Below, one piece after another: positions 1 through 5,898 of a stretch of 6,295 bases of DNA. Numbering within the stretch: position 1 is the stretch's first letter; each line of letters opens with the position of its first letter. A program made the position numbers and the translations under genes. The notes under the pieces were generated by a model that did no database searches, was not told the DNA's origin, and saw nothing but the letters and a program-made list of their open reading frames with translations. This stretch comes from an uncultured Bdellovibrio sp. (GTDB taxonomy: Bacteria; Bdellovibrionota; Bdellovibrionia; Bdellovibrionales; Bdellovibrionaceae), in NCBI GenBank assembly GCA_946482355.1, contig CAMLRE010000137.1:1-6295 (forward strand), given 5' to 3'.

Positions 1-105
1 GTAATTCCAGATGTGATGTCGCGGGTGACGGCGATTTTACCTTACGGAGTCTCTGAGAAGAAAATTAACCAAATTCAAAAATCTATACACATCATTAAGG
101 GATAA
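1..105 (+). CDS. C-terminal end of an unidentified protein (5' partial)
   Basis: An open frame runs from the first base of the window to a TAA stop at 103-105 and gives 34 residues, starting VIPDVMSRVTAILPYG and ending HIIKG. The rest of the gene lies outside the window. The tail is not Lys/Arg-rich or strongly hydrophobic, and I do not recognise its family. It is accepted as a real gene end because the frame is open throughout and the next gene starts only 3 bases after its stop. The Shine-Dalgarno sequence of that next gene is embedded in its last codons. This is typical of an operon, so this protein is probably co-expressed with the STAS-domain protein that follows. No function is proposed. 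Confidence 0.6.
   Translation, partial: VIPDVMSRVTAILPYGVSEKKINQIQKSIHIIKG
97..102 (+). promoter_or_regulatory. Ribosome binding site of the STAS-domain gene
   Basis: AAGGGA lies 6 bases before the ATG at 109 and overlaps the last codons of the preceding gene. It fixes the start of the STAS protein at 109 and suggests translation is coupled to the upstream gene. Confidence 0.6.
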
Positions 106-108
106 AAA

Positions 109-579
109 ATGTCAAAACTACAATTCACACAATCAAATGAAAACGGAAAAACAGTTCTTACATTAAACGGACAAATTGATGAAAGTTTCCCTCAAGAACT
201 ACACGGTCTTAAACCGGCTGGCGAAATGGTCATCAATCTTGATCAAGTCAAAATGATCAATTCACTGGGAATTCGTGAATGGATTAAATTCATGGGTGCA
301 GTGTCTGCAGCTAAAATCGAATTTGTTAAAGCTCCTAAAATCTTTATTGACCAGGTTAATATGGTTCAGGGCTTTATCACTCCAAATTGCAAAATCACTT
401 CGTTCTATGTTCCGTACTTTAACGAAGATAGCAATGCTGAAAAAAATGTTCTTTATTCGCAAGGTAAAGAATTCGGCGAAGGTTTTTTAAATGTTGCCGG
501 CAGCGTAAAAGGTGAAGATGGTTCTGAATTAGAATTAGACGTTGTTGAACAAAAATATTTCAAATTTTTAAAGAATTGA
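109..579 (+). CDS. STAS-domain protein (anti-sigma-factor-antagonist-like)
   Basis: This is a 156-residue soluble protein with no signal peptide or membrane segment. Residues about 5-90 follow the STAS pattern: VLTLNGQIDE (about 16-25) as the first strands, VINLDQVKMINSLGIREW (about 41-58) as the central strand and helix start, then a helix and a further strand. STAS proteins such as SpoIIAA bind partner kinases or anti-sigma factors and are switched by phosphorylation of a serine in a DSSG motif. Here the aligned residues are N51-S52-L53-G54, so the usual phosphoserine position appears to be Leu. The segment after the domain (about 94-125, with VPYF) resembles the tail of related deltaproteobacterial STAS proteins that, as I recall them, carry Cys pairs. 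Only one Cys (C94) is present here. The protein may therefore be a constitutive or structural STAS module. It sits 3 bases after the preceding gene and 5 bases before the secreted beta-barrel protein, so all three are probably one transcript. STAS assignment is fairly secure; the partner is unknown. Confidence 0.75.
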   Translation: MSKLQFTQSNENGKTVLTLNGQIDESFPQELHGLKPAGEMVINLDQVKMINSLGIREWIKFMGAVSAAKIEFVKAPKIFIDQVNMVQGFITPNCKITSFYVPYFNEDSNAEKNVLYSQGKEFGEGFLNVAGSVKGEDGSELELDVVEQKYFKFLKN

Positions 580-584
580 GATCA

Positions 585-2141
585 ATGAAACTTTTTGCAG
601 CATTACTTTCTTTAATATTACCGCAGGTCGCTTTAGCTGAAAAGCCACAGCTGCCGTTTGTATTTTTAAATCAGTACATTGAATACGATGTTTCTGAAGG
701 AAAGATCTTTAATATCGGTGGTCATAAAATTGATTGGAACGATGATTTCGCCACAATCAAAGATGGAAAGTTGTTGATCAAAAAGCAAGAGATCTTGCTT
801 GCAGGGCTTTGGAATGTCACAGTGAAAAATCCAAAGAACAAAGTTGTTTTTACAGTTAAAGATCAAGACTTAAATGCGCTAAGAACATTTCCAATGCCAG
901 CTAGTGCAACGGCGACATTATTTATGGCGCCTGAGCCTGTCATGCCATCTGAAGAGGTGAGCGGTACAGTAGCAGCAGCTCCTCAGCCGCAAGAGTTAGT
1001 TATCGCTCCGGGTACGACAGTGTGTTTATCAACGCGTAATAAAATCACGCAGTACTTAATGTGTAAAAGCTTAACTCCGATGACACCTCTTGAGGGATAC
1101 CCACAAGTTCAGATCGCGAAGAAGAAAGTAAATCCTTACGGTCGTTTGATTTTAAATCAGCCTAAAAAAAGTATTTTATTTGATGTTAAAATCAACGAGC
1201 TTGAGTCGATTAAGTTAACAACGCGTAAACGTTTAATTATTCCGTCTACGGTTAAGAAAAATGTAGCACGCAAAGACTATCAGATTAAATTTATCGATGT
1301 TGAAATGGATAACTACTCTTGGGAAACTAACGTAGGTTATGAACAAGAGGCGTTTAAAATTCCGAATGATAATTTAGTGACGGCTTACCAAGACTACTTT
1401 AATAAAGATAATTCAAATAAAGAATTAGATCTTGTGTATTACGTTCCACCTTATAAACGTATGAAAATCCTGAACATGTATTCGATTTCTCCGTTCTTTG
1501 GATTTTCACGTTTTGAAGGTAATACGCGCACAAAAAACGTATCGATCTTATCTGAATATGATATTTCATTACGTACTTACATTATGAAGCAAATGCCTAA
1601 AGAGGAAAAGTACCAATGGTTTGCTAAGTACTTTCACTTCTGGACAGCTTCAGCGAACTTTCGTTCAATTAAGTATGTCTCTAACGTAAACAGCGTAACA
1701 GTCGCTAACCCACAGGGTTTTTTATATAACTTATCAGGCTCAGTGAATCGTGCGCTGACTGATCGTATCAGCTATGCCATTCGTGCAGCGGTTGAGAAAA
1801 ACACGGCTGTTGATTACAACTCAAATAATTCTTCAGAAGTGAATATGAGTTCAGTTTTAAATAAAGAGTTAGGCGTGCAGGGAAGTCTTAACATGTACGA
1901 CCGCGGCCGTTTTGTAAGCTTCTTACATGCAGGTTATGCGTGGTTATTGCCGACAGATATTTCAGGCAGCCAATCGAAAATGGGTACCCGTGCTTATTTC
2001 CGTACAGATCTTCACTACGCTGACGGAAACAAACTTTACGGTATCGGCTTTCACTACAACTTACGTAATCAAGAAACTCAGCTTCAAAAGCTAAAAGACC
2101 AATCTTTCGACTACACGGCAAGCTATTCCGTAGCGTTTTAG
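585..2141 (+). CDS. Secreted protein with probable C-terminal outer-membrane beta-barrel
   Basis: The product has 518 residues if it starts at the ATG at 585. That start gives a classical signal peptide: K2, a hydrophobic core, then VALA before E19, so cleavage is expected after residue 18. There is no lipobox Cys. An in-frame TTG at 576 would add three residues and overlap the upstream stop, but it is less likely. Residues 19-110 look like a beta-rich periplasmic domain. Residues 115-140 form a Pro/Ala/Glu-rich linker. C147 and C160 are the only close Cys pair and could form a disulfide. From about residue 294 the sequence alternates polar and aromatic residues in strand-like runs, for example 348-363, 378-404, 428-455 and 467-493. 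It ends in SYSVAF with a terminal Phe, as expected for BAM-inserted barrels. I do not recognise a named family; porin, adhesin or envelope assembly roles are all possible. It is the last gene of the left operon and is followed by hairpins. Confidence 0.7.
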   Translation: MKLFAALLSLILPQVALAEKPQLPFVFLNQYIEYDVSEGKIFNIGGHKIDWNDDFATIKDGKLLIKKQEILLAGLWNVTVKNPKNKVVFTVKDQDLNALRTFPMPASATATLFMAPEPVMPSEEVSGTVAAAPQPQELVIAPGTTVCLSTRNKITQYLMCKSLTPMTPLEGYPQVQIAKKKVNPYGRLILNQPKKSILFDVKINELESIKLTTRKRLIIPSTVKKNVARKDYQIKFIDVEMDNYSWETNVGYEQEAFKIPNDNLVTAYQDYFNKDNSNKELDLVYYVPPYKRMKILNMYSISPFFGFSRFEGNTRTKNVSILSEYDISLRTYIMKQMPKEEKYQWFAKYFHFWTASANFRSIKYVSNVNSVTVANPQGFLYNLSGSVNRALTDRISYAIRAAVEKNTAVDYNSNNSSEVNMSSVLNKELGVQGSLNMYDRGRFVSFLHAGYAWLLPTDISGSQSKMGTRAYFRTDLHYADGNKLYGIGFHYNLRNQETQLQKLKDQSFDYTASYSVAF

Positions 2142-2174
2142 GCTGTGAAAAATAAAACTATCTATTAAATGGCA

Positions 2175-2191
2175 GGCCGCCAAAAGCGGCC
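2175..2191 (+). terminator. GC-rich hairpin after the beta-barrel gene, candidate terminator
   Basis: GGCCGC (2175-2180) pairs perfectly with GCGGCC (2186-2191) around a CAAAA loop and is followed by CTTTAG. It starts 34 bases after the stop of the + strand beta-barrel gene. The T-run is only three bases long, so termination may be weak or assisted by the neighbouring hairpins. Confidence 0.45.
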
Positions 2192-2204
2192 CTTTAGAAT
2201 AAGG

Positions 2205-2221
2205 TCTGCCGGTGAGGCAGA
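2205..2221. repeat. Hairpin TCTGCC/GGCAGA, first copy
   Basis: TCTGCC (2205-2210) and GGCAGA (2216-2221) form a 6-bp stem with a 5-base loop. On the + strand it is followed by TCAAAAC, so it is not a convincing + terminator. It repeats the stem of the hairpin at 2239-2254 almost exactly, and its right arm GGCAGATC can instead pair with GATCTGCC at 2237-2244. Confidence 0.5.
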
Positions 2222-2231
2222 TCAAAACAAT

Positions 2232-2261
2232 AGAAAGATCTGCCAGTAGGCAGAACTTTCT
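2232..2261 (-). terminator. Probable intrinsic terminator of the PATAN/DUF4388 gene
   Basis: Read on the - strand, AGAAAG and CTTTCT (2256-2261 and 2232-2237) form an outer stem. TCTGCC and GGCAGA (2249-2254 and 2239-2244) form an inner stem, with one T-T mismatch between them and a 4-base loop. The structure is followed on that strand by ATTGTTTTG, a usable U-rich tail. The hairpin overlaps the TAG stop codon at 2260-2262, so termination would follow immediately after the coding region. Confidence 0.65.
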
Positions 2262-3747
2262 AAAACCAACCAAATAAGCCTTTGCTTTGTGGGTATTCTT
2301 TGATGCGGCCGTCTTGATCAGTGGCGCGTTTGAGTGCAACGTTGGCCTGGCTATCTTGTTTTTTTACTTTTAATAATAGGTAATTCACATAGTGATAGTC
2401 AGCTGTAGTCATATCTTCAGGTAATACATTTAAAAATTCTTTTTCAAGCGTACCCATTGAAATTTGTGTACCTTTAAAAAGGGCCAAGCCTAAATGCGCC
2501 CAGGCTGAATAAAGCTGAAGGCCTGCCACTGAAGCAATCGCGTTTTTATGTTTTTTAACTAAGGCTAAAGCTTCAGTGTAACGTTCAGCTAACAATAAAG
2601 CCTTTATCGGTTTCACATCTACAGTTTGTGGGGGCGCTACTTTTTTCTCTTCAGCGGCTTCGGTTACGGGCTGCGTGTTTTTAATATTACGAAAATTAAT
2701 TAAAAGATTTAAAACCTTTTTATCAATTTCCAATTTAAATTCATTCGTCAGTGTTTCAGGTCCTAAAAACGTTCTTTGCAGTTCTTCATAGATCGTTTCA
2801 ATGTTATTCACATCTTGCTTTGTGATTAAACTTAACCAGTAAGCCAGATCTAAACCTGTTTTATTCATGATCAGTTTATAGATATGTTTAATTTTTAAAT
2901 CGTAAGTATCTACTTCACGCGAAGGCTCAATTTGAATCCATTTTAAAAGCATTAGAAAGTGTAAAGCCTTAAAAAGATTTTTATTATTTTCAAATAACAA
3001 GGCTAAATCACTGATCTTTTGCGTGTCGATAATTTCTAAAAAGTTATCAACATTAAATAAACTGAACACTGAAAACTTTTGAACATCAGCGGGGCTGAAG
3101 TTACTGAAATTCACAGTCACCGTGTAATTGTAATACTCAAGGTAATGGGCATTTAGCCATTCTGCTGAAAACTTACTTAAAATCCAATCATGCACAAGAA
3201 GATTAAATTGGGCCACGTTAAGTTCAGAGGCTTTGATTTTGGTATTTGATTCTTTAATGCGAATTGCAAACTGCTCATCGCTGATCATTTTTGATAAACG
3301 AGTGCGAGACTGAGTCAGTAACACAGAACCGATTTGTTCTTTGTTGATAATGCCACGTTGAACTAAGTACGCACCGATTGGAACGCCGGTTTGTTCTTTT
3401 AAAGCTAACTCAAGCTGCTGTTGCGTGATCAAGCGGTGATTCACTAATAACGTACCGATACGGGTATCGCTGTCGGCCAATTCGATGAATTGAATAGCGC
3501 CTTCATGAAAAACTACCGCATTGATCTGACCTGATTTACTTTCAAGTTCTACGCGTCCGCTTAAACCGTATTTTTGAAAGAGCATAACTACGGCGGTAAT
3601 ATCGTAACCATAGCAGGATTTAAGTTTTCCGATATCAGCGATGATTTTTTCACCGTTGGCAGTAGGAATGAATAGGTTTTGGTAAAACCTAGAACGAGTC
3701 GAATTCAAAAGAGTAGGGCCAGAATTTGTTGACATGCCTAATGACAA
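2260..3747 (-). CDS. PATAN/DUF4388 protein with MshEN-like repeats, degenerate J-like segment and TPR-like C-terminus
   Basis: The product is 495 residues from a TTG at 3747 (GGA lies 6 bases upstream) or 491 from the in-frame ATG at 3735. It has no signal peptide and is probably cytoplasmic. Residues about 48-95 (LSGRVELES, VVFHEGAIQF) match the PATAN/DUF4388 fold, which in deltaproteobacteria is linked to signalling, motility and polarity. Two MshEN-like half-repeats follow: IGTLLVNHRLITQQQL (97-112) and IGAYLVQRGIINKEQI (124-139). In GspE/MshE-type ATPases such repeats can bind cyclic-di-GMP, but the conserved binding pattern is not obvious here. Residues about 298-356 line up with J-domain helices I-III. 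I316, Y320, L323 and F327 fall on helix II positions, but HPD is replaced by L328-G329-P330. A charged linker (about 358-378) leads to TPR-like helices (379-478) and the tail GLFGWF. Function is unknown; a scaffold or signal-integrating role is an inference. It is divergent from the antidote-like gene and convergent with the beta-barrel gene. Confidence 0.75.
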   Translation of the reverse strand: MSLGMSTNSGPTLLNSTRSRFYQNLFIPTANGEKIIADIGKLKSCYGYDITAVVMLFQKYGLSGRVELESKSGQINAVVFHEGAIQFIELADSDTRIGTLLVNHRLITQQQLELALKEQTGVPIGAYLVQRGIINKEQIGSVLLTQSRTRLSKMISDEQFAIRIKESNTKIKASELNVAQFNLLVHDWILSKFSAEWLNAHYLEYYNYTVTVNFSNFSPADVQKFSVFSLFNVDNFLEIIDTQKISDLALLFENNKNLFKALHFLMLLKWIQIEPSREVDTYDLKIKHIYKLIMNKTGLDLAYWLSLITKQDVNNIETIYEELQRTFLGPETLTNEFKLEIDKKVLNLLINFRNIKNTQPVTEAAEEKKVAPPQTVDVKPIKALLLAERYTEALALVKKHKNAIASVAGLQLYSAWAHLGLALFKGTQISMGTLEKEFLNVLPEDMTTADYHYVNYLLLKVKKQDSQANVALKRATDQDGRIKEYPQSKGLFGWF

Positions 3748-3867
3748 TTTTAGTCCAATTTCATTCTGTGAGAAAGCTTTAGAAGCGGGGTTGGCTTAAA
3801 GTCTAGGTTACTATGTTTCATAGAGACACAATTTGCCCCCATGTAGCTTGCAAGCTACAAATAAGCT
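3748..3867. promoter_or_regulatory. Divergent intergenic region serving two genes
   Basis: These 120 bases separate the - strand PATAN protein from the + strand HTH antidote-like gene and must hold both promoters unless either is leaderless. I see no well-spaced -35/-10 pair. TACTAT (3809-3814) is the best -10-like hexamer for the + gene, but TTGGCT (3791-3796) is only 12 bases away. The region contains a short inverted repeat at 3811-3823 (CTATG-TTT-CATAG) and a perfect palindrome at 3842-3859. Confidence 0.4.
3842..3859. promoter_or_regulatory. Perfect 18-bp palindrome, candidate operator
   Basis: TGTAGCTTGCAAGCTACA is a perfect inverted repeat with no spacer, ending 8 bases before the ATG of the HTH protein. 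Antidote-family regulators commonly repress their own gene by binding palindromes close to the start, so this is the obvious candidate site. Since the HTH gene lacks a good Shine-Dalgarno sequence, the palindrome could also act as an RNA hairpin limiting translation. Confidence 0.5.
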
Positions 3868-4164
3868 ATGTCAAAAGCACAACTTTACAAACAAGCGATC
3901 ATCAAAGAAAACCTTAAACGTAATCCGCATTCTGAAATTGTGTATTTGCAAAATGCCATAGATGAAAGTCATAATGCCGATGAAATTTTACTGGCCATGA
4001 GAACAGTGGCTTCAGCGCGCGGCTTTAAAAAGTTCGCAGAAGAAGCTGATCTTAACCGCGAAAATCTTTACCGTGTTCTTTCTGAAAACGGAAACCCGCG
4101 CCTGGACACATTCTTAAAGCTGATTGATCTTTTAGGTTTTAAATTAAGCTTAAAAGCGAAGTAG
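3868..4164 (+). CDS. HTH antidote protein of the HI1420/HigA type, without adjacent toxin
   Basis: This is a 98-residue protein matching the addiction-module antidote family typified by Haemophilus HI1420. An N-terminal helical stretch containing YLQNAIDES (26-34) is followed by ILLAMRTVASARGFKKFAEEA (40-60), the recognition helix around RENLYRVL (64-71), the family signature SENGNP (72-77), and a final helix LKLIDLLGFKLSL (83-95). The fold is a Cro/CI-like HTH. In the family the partner is a RelE/HigB-like killer protein (HI1419 type) normally encoded immediately upstream. Here the upstream neighbour is the divergent PATAN gene, and 146 bases without a gene follow downstream, so no toxin is present. 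The protein may be a solitary antidote or may have become a plain regulator. The ATG at 3868 has only a weak AAG upstream. The palindrome just before it suggests autorepression. Family assignment is strong; activity as an antitoxin is not shown. Confidence 0.82.
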   Translation: MSKAQLYKQAIIKENLKRNPHSEIVYLQNAIDESHNADEILLAMRTVASARGFKKFAEEADLNRENLYRVLSENGNPRLDTFLKLIDLLGFKLSLKAK

Positions 4165-4310
4165 TTTCATTCTCGCAATTAGCTATTTGTTTGTTATAAG
4201 CTACACGATTTTTGCCACAAGCCCTGGGCGAAATACCACAGTAATTTATAAGTCAAAAACAATGGAATAGCTAATAGCCCGCACGTGTTTTGCTCATTTA
4301 ACCCCTTAAC
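4165..4310. other. Intergenic region with repeated TAGCTA-like sites
   Basis: No gene fits in this stretch. It holds TAGCTA at 4180-4185, TAAGCTACA at 4197-4205 and TAGCTA at 4268-4273. These resemble the half-site (TAGCTT/AAGCTA) of the palindrome at 3842-3859. The first two form an inverted pair about 24 bases across. A promoter for the DUF4383-like gene must lie here if that gene is not read through from the HTH gene. TTGCCA (4212-4217) is a possible -35, but no convincing -10 is well spaced from it. Confidence 0.35.
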
Positions 4311-4312
4311 AT

Positions 4313-4317
4313 GGAGG
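4313..4317 (+). promoter_or_regulatory. Strong ribosome binding site that sets the start of the DUF4383-like gene
   Basis: GGAGG lies 5 bases before the ATG at 4323. An in-frame ATG at 4311 overlaps this site and has no Shine-Dalgarno sequence of its own, so 4323 is preferred. Confidence 0.8.
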
Positions 4318-4322
4318 TTTTT

Positions 4323-4742
4323 ATGAATGCAAAAAATTTTGCGCTGGTGGGCGGTATCGTCATGCTGGTTATCGGCGCGTTATCGTTAATTCCGGCGTTT
4401 ACAGGTTTAGCTTTCGGGTTACCTATTTTAAAAATCGAAACCAGCTATGGCCTGTTCTTAGGAATTTTTCCGTTAAATATTGTGAATAAAGCCATTTTAA
4501 TCGGTTTTGGATTATGGGGAATTGCTGCGGCCAGTGACCCGGTTTTAAGTCTTCCGCGTTCGATCAGTTTTTCACGCTGGGTCTTCATGATATCAGTCGT
4601 TTTTGCTGTGCTTGGATTATTTCCGCAAACAAATACGTTGTTTGGTTATGCGCCTTTATTTGGAGCGGCAATCTGGCTTCATGCCGTGATGGCCTTAGTT
4701 GGTGGAATTTTCGGTTACAGTGTTGTTAAACGTACGGCTTAA
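4323..4742 (+). CDS. Four-helix inner-membrane protein, DUF4383-like
   Basis: The protein has 139 residues and four predicted membrane helices at about 5-25, 43-70, 84-102 and 113-133, ending in a short basic tail (VKRTA). The layout and motifs resemble DUF4383: a first helix ending near a Pro, LGIFPLNIVNKAIL (46-59) where the family has an LGxFxVNxxHN-type motif, LGLF (97-100), and a WLH (118-120) in the last helix. The His residues usually found in helix two of that family appear to be replaced here (N52, N55). The molecular function of the family is unknown. The start at 4323 is set by the GGAGG site. Its stop is 13 bases before the cardiolipin-synthase-like gene on the same strand, so they are probably co-transcribed, and a membrane-envelope role would suit the context. 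Family assignment is moderate. Confidence 0.7.
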   Translation: MNAKNFALVGGIVMLVIGALSLIPAFTGLAFGLPILKIETSYGLFLGIFPLNIVNKAILIGFGLWGIAAASDPVLSLPRSISFSRWVFMISVVFAVLGLFPQTNTLFGYAPLFGAAIWLHAVMALVGGIFGYSVVKRTA

Positions 4743-4755
4743 TGACGGTTAGCAC

Positions 4756-5898
4756 GTGGCTGCGCAAAACTGGAGTGATGTAAAATTTTATTTTTCTGGT
4801 GATGGGTACTTTTCTTCTGTTTTGGAAAGTATCCGGCGGGCTGTTTATGAAATCAGGGTTGAAATGTATATGTTCAACTTTGACGAACTCGGAAAAAAAA
4901 TCCTGCAAAGCCTAAAAGAAGCCAGAGCTCGGGGAGTTAAAGTCTACCTTTTGGTAGATGGTATAGGTTCAATCGGTTTTTTAGCTGATATTGATGAATA
5001 TTGTAAAGCCAACGGCATTCATTTTAAGATTTATCATCCGCTGCCGATTCGTTTGAATTTTTTAAAACGGTTTTCTTTTAAAACCCTGACCTGGAAAAAT
5101 ATTCGCCGTTTTTTTCTGATGTTTCGAAAGATGAACAACCGCGACCACAGAAAAGTTTTTCTGATTGATCAGAAGGTGGCCTTTGTTGGAAGCCAAAATG
5201 TTAACAAAGTTCACAGCGAAGAATTATCACGTTTACAAGCGTGGCGTGATACCGGCGTTGAAGTGCGTGGGGCGCCGATTGAAACGCTAGTGAGTACAAG
5301 CCAGTTTGCCTGGGAAAAAGCTAAGCCTGATGGCTTAACCTACTCATGGCGTTTTCACTATAATGTTTTACATTTAAGTGCCAGACGTAAACACCGCTTG
5401 GCCAGATTAAGAAAACTTATTCAGTCTTTTAATGAAGCGCAGAAAAGAATTTGGATTACGACAGCGTATTTTTTGCCAAACAGAAAAACAGTGAACGCTT
5501 TAGCAAGAGCCGCGCGTCGCGGTGTAGACGTGAGTATTTGTTTGCCCGCCATCAGCGACATGCCTTTTATGAAGTGGACAGCGTGGCTTTTATACGATCG
5601 GCTCTTGAAAGCAGGCGTTAAAATTTTTGAATATCAAGACCGGATTTTGCACGCTAAGTCTATGATAGTTGATCAGTGGGGAACGGTGGGGTCTTATAAT
5701 TTTAATCACCGCAGCCTTATTCATGACCTTGAAGTAGAGGTCGTGATTGACCAACAACAATGGTTAGAAAAGCTTGAAAAACAATGGCATGCCGACATTG
5801 CGCAGTCGAAATTGATTCAGCTTGATGATAAGGCCCACGCAAATATTTTTTTACGAATTATCGCAAACATTTTTTATTGGTTTAGGTATTGGTTATGA
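4756..5898 (+). CDS. Cardiolipin synthase / phospholipase D family protein, ClsB-like
   Basis: The protein has 380 residues and two phospholipase D domains. The first HKD motif is H131-K133-D138 (DHRKVFLID) with G145-S146-N148 after it. The second is H299-K301-D306 (LHAKSMIVD) with G312-S313-N315 and the acidic run LEVEVV (325-330). All catalytic residues are present, so it should be active. The family transfers a phosphatidyl group between glycerophospholipids to make cardiolipin at the inner membrane. It lacks the N-terminal membrane helices of ClsA-type enzymes and is close in size to E. coli ClsB. The C-terminal tail (about 362-380, rich in Phe, Tyr, Trp and Ile) could anchor it to the membrane. 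The start is GTG at 4756; an in-frame stop lies two codons upstream and no ATG start is available, and the ribosome site is weak, so reinitiation from the preceding gene is likely. Its stop overlaps the next gene by ATGA. Other phosphatidyl transfer or hydrolysis activities remain possible. Confidence 0.88.
   Translation: MAAQNWSDVKFYFSGDGYFSSVLESIRRAVYEIRVEMYMFNFDELGKKILQSLKEARARGVKVYLLVDGIGSIGFLADIDEYCKANGIHFKIYHPLPIRLNFLKRFSFKTLTWKNIRRFFLMFRKMNNRDHRKVFLIDQKVAFVGSQNVNKVHSEELSRLQAWRDTGVEVRGAPIETLVSTSQFAWEKAKPDGLTYSWRFHYNVLHLSARRKHRLARLRKLIQSFNEAQKRIWITTAYFLPNRKTVNALARAARRGVDVSICLPAISDMPFMKWTAWLLYDRLLKAGVKIFEYQDRILHAKSMIVDQWGTVGSYNFNHRSLIHDLEVEVVIDQQQWLEKLEKQWHADIAQSKLIQLDDKAHANIFLRIIANIFYWFRYWL

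Noticed and set aside
576..584. In-frame TTG at 576 as the start of the barrel-like protein
   Set aside because: The ATG at 585 gives a clean signal peptide starting MKLF, and TTG would add only three residues ahead of it.
1888..2121. 77-codon open frame on the - strand inside the barrel-like gene
   Set aside because: Antisense to a strongly supported coding region, with no family features.
2091..2339. 82-codon open frame on the - strand across the convergent region
   Set aside because: It overlaps two well-supported genes and the hairpins, and its product looks like a chance translation.
3791..3814. TTGGCT and TACTAT as a promoter for the antidote gene
   Set aside because: The spacer is only 12 bases, too short for a standard sigma-70 promoter.
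4221..4229. GCCCTGGGC as a terminator after the antidote gene
   Set aside because: The stem is four base pairs with a one-base centre and no T-run follows.
4311..4322. ATG at 4311 as the start of the DUF4383-like protein
   Set aside because: It overlaps the GGAGG site that serves the ATG at 4323 and has no ribosome site of its own.
4742..4783. 13-codon ORF starting in the TAATG overlap after the DUF4383-like gene
   Set aside because: Very short, no recognisable content, and it overlaps the start of the phospholipase D gene in another frame; at most it could aid reinitiation.
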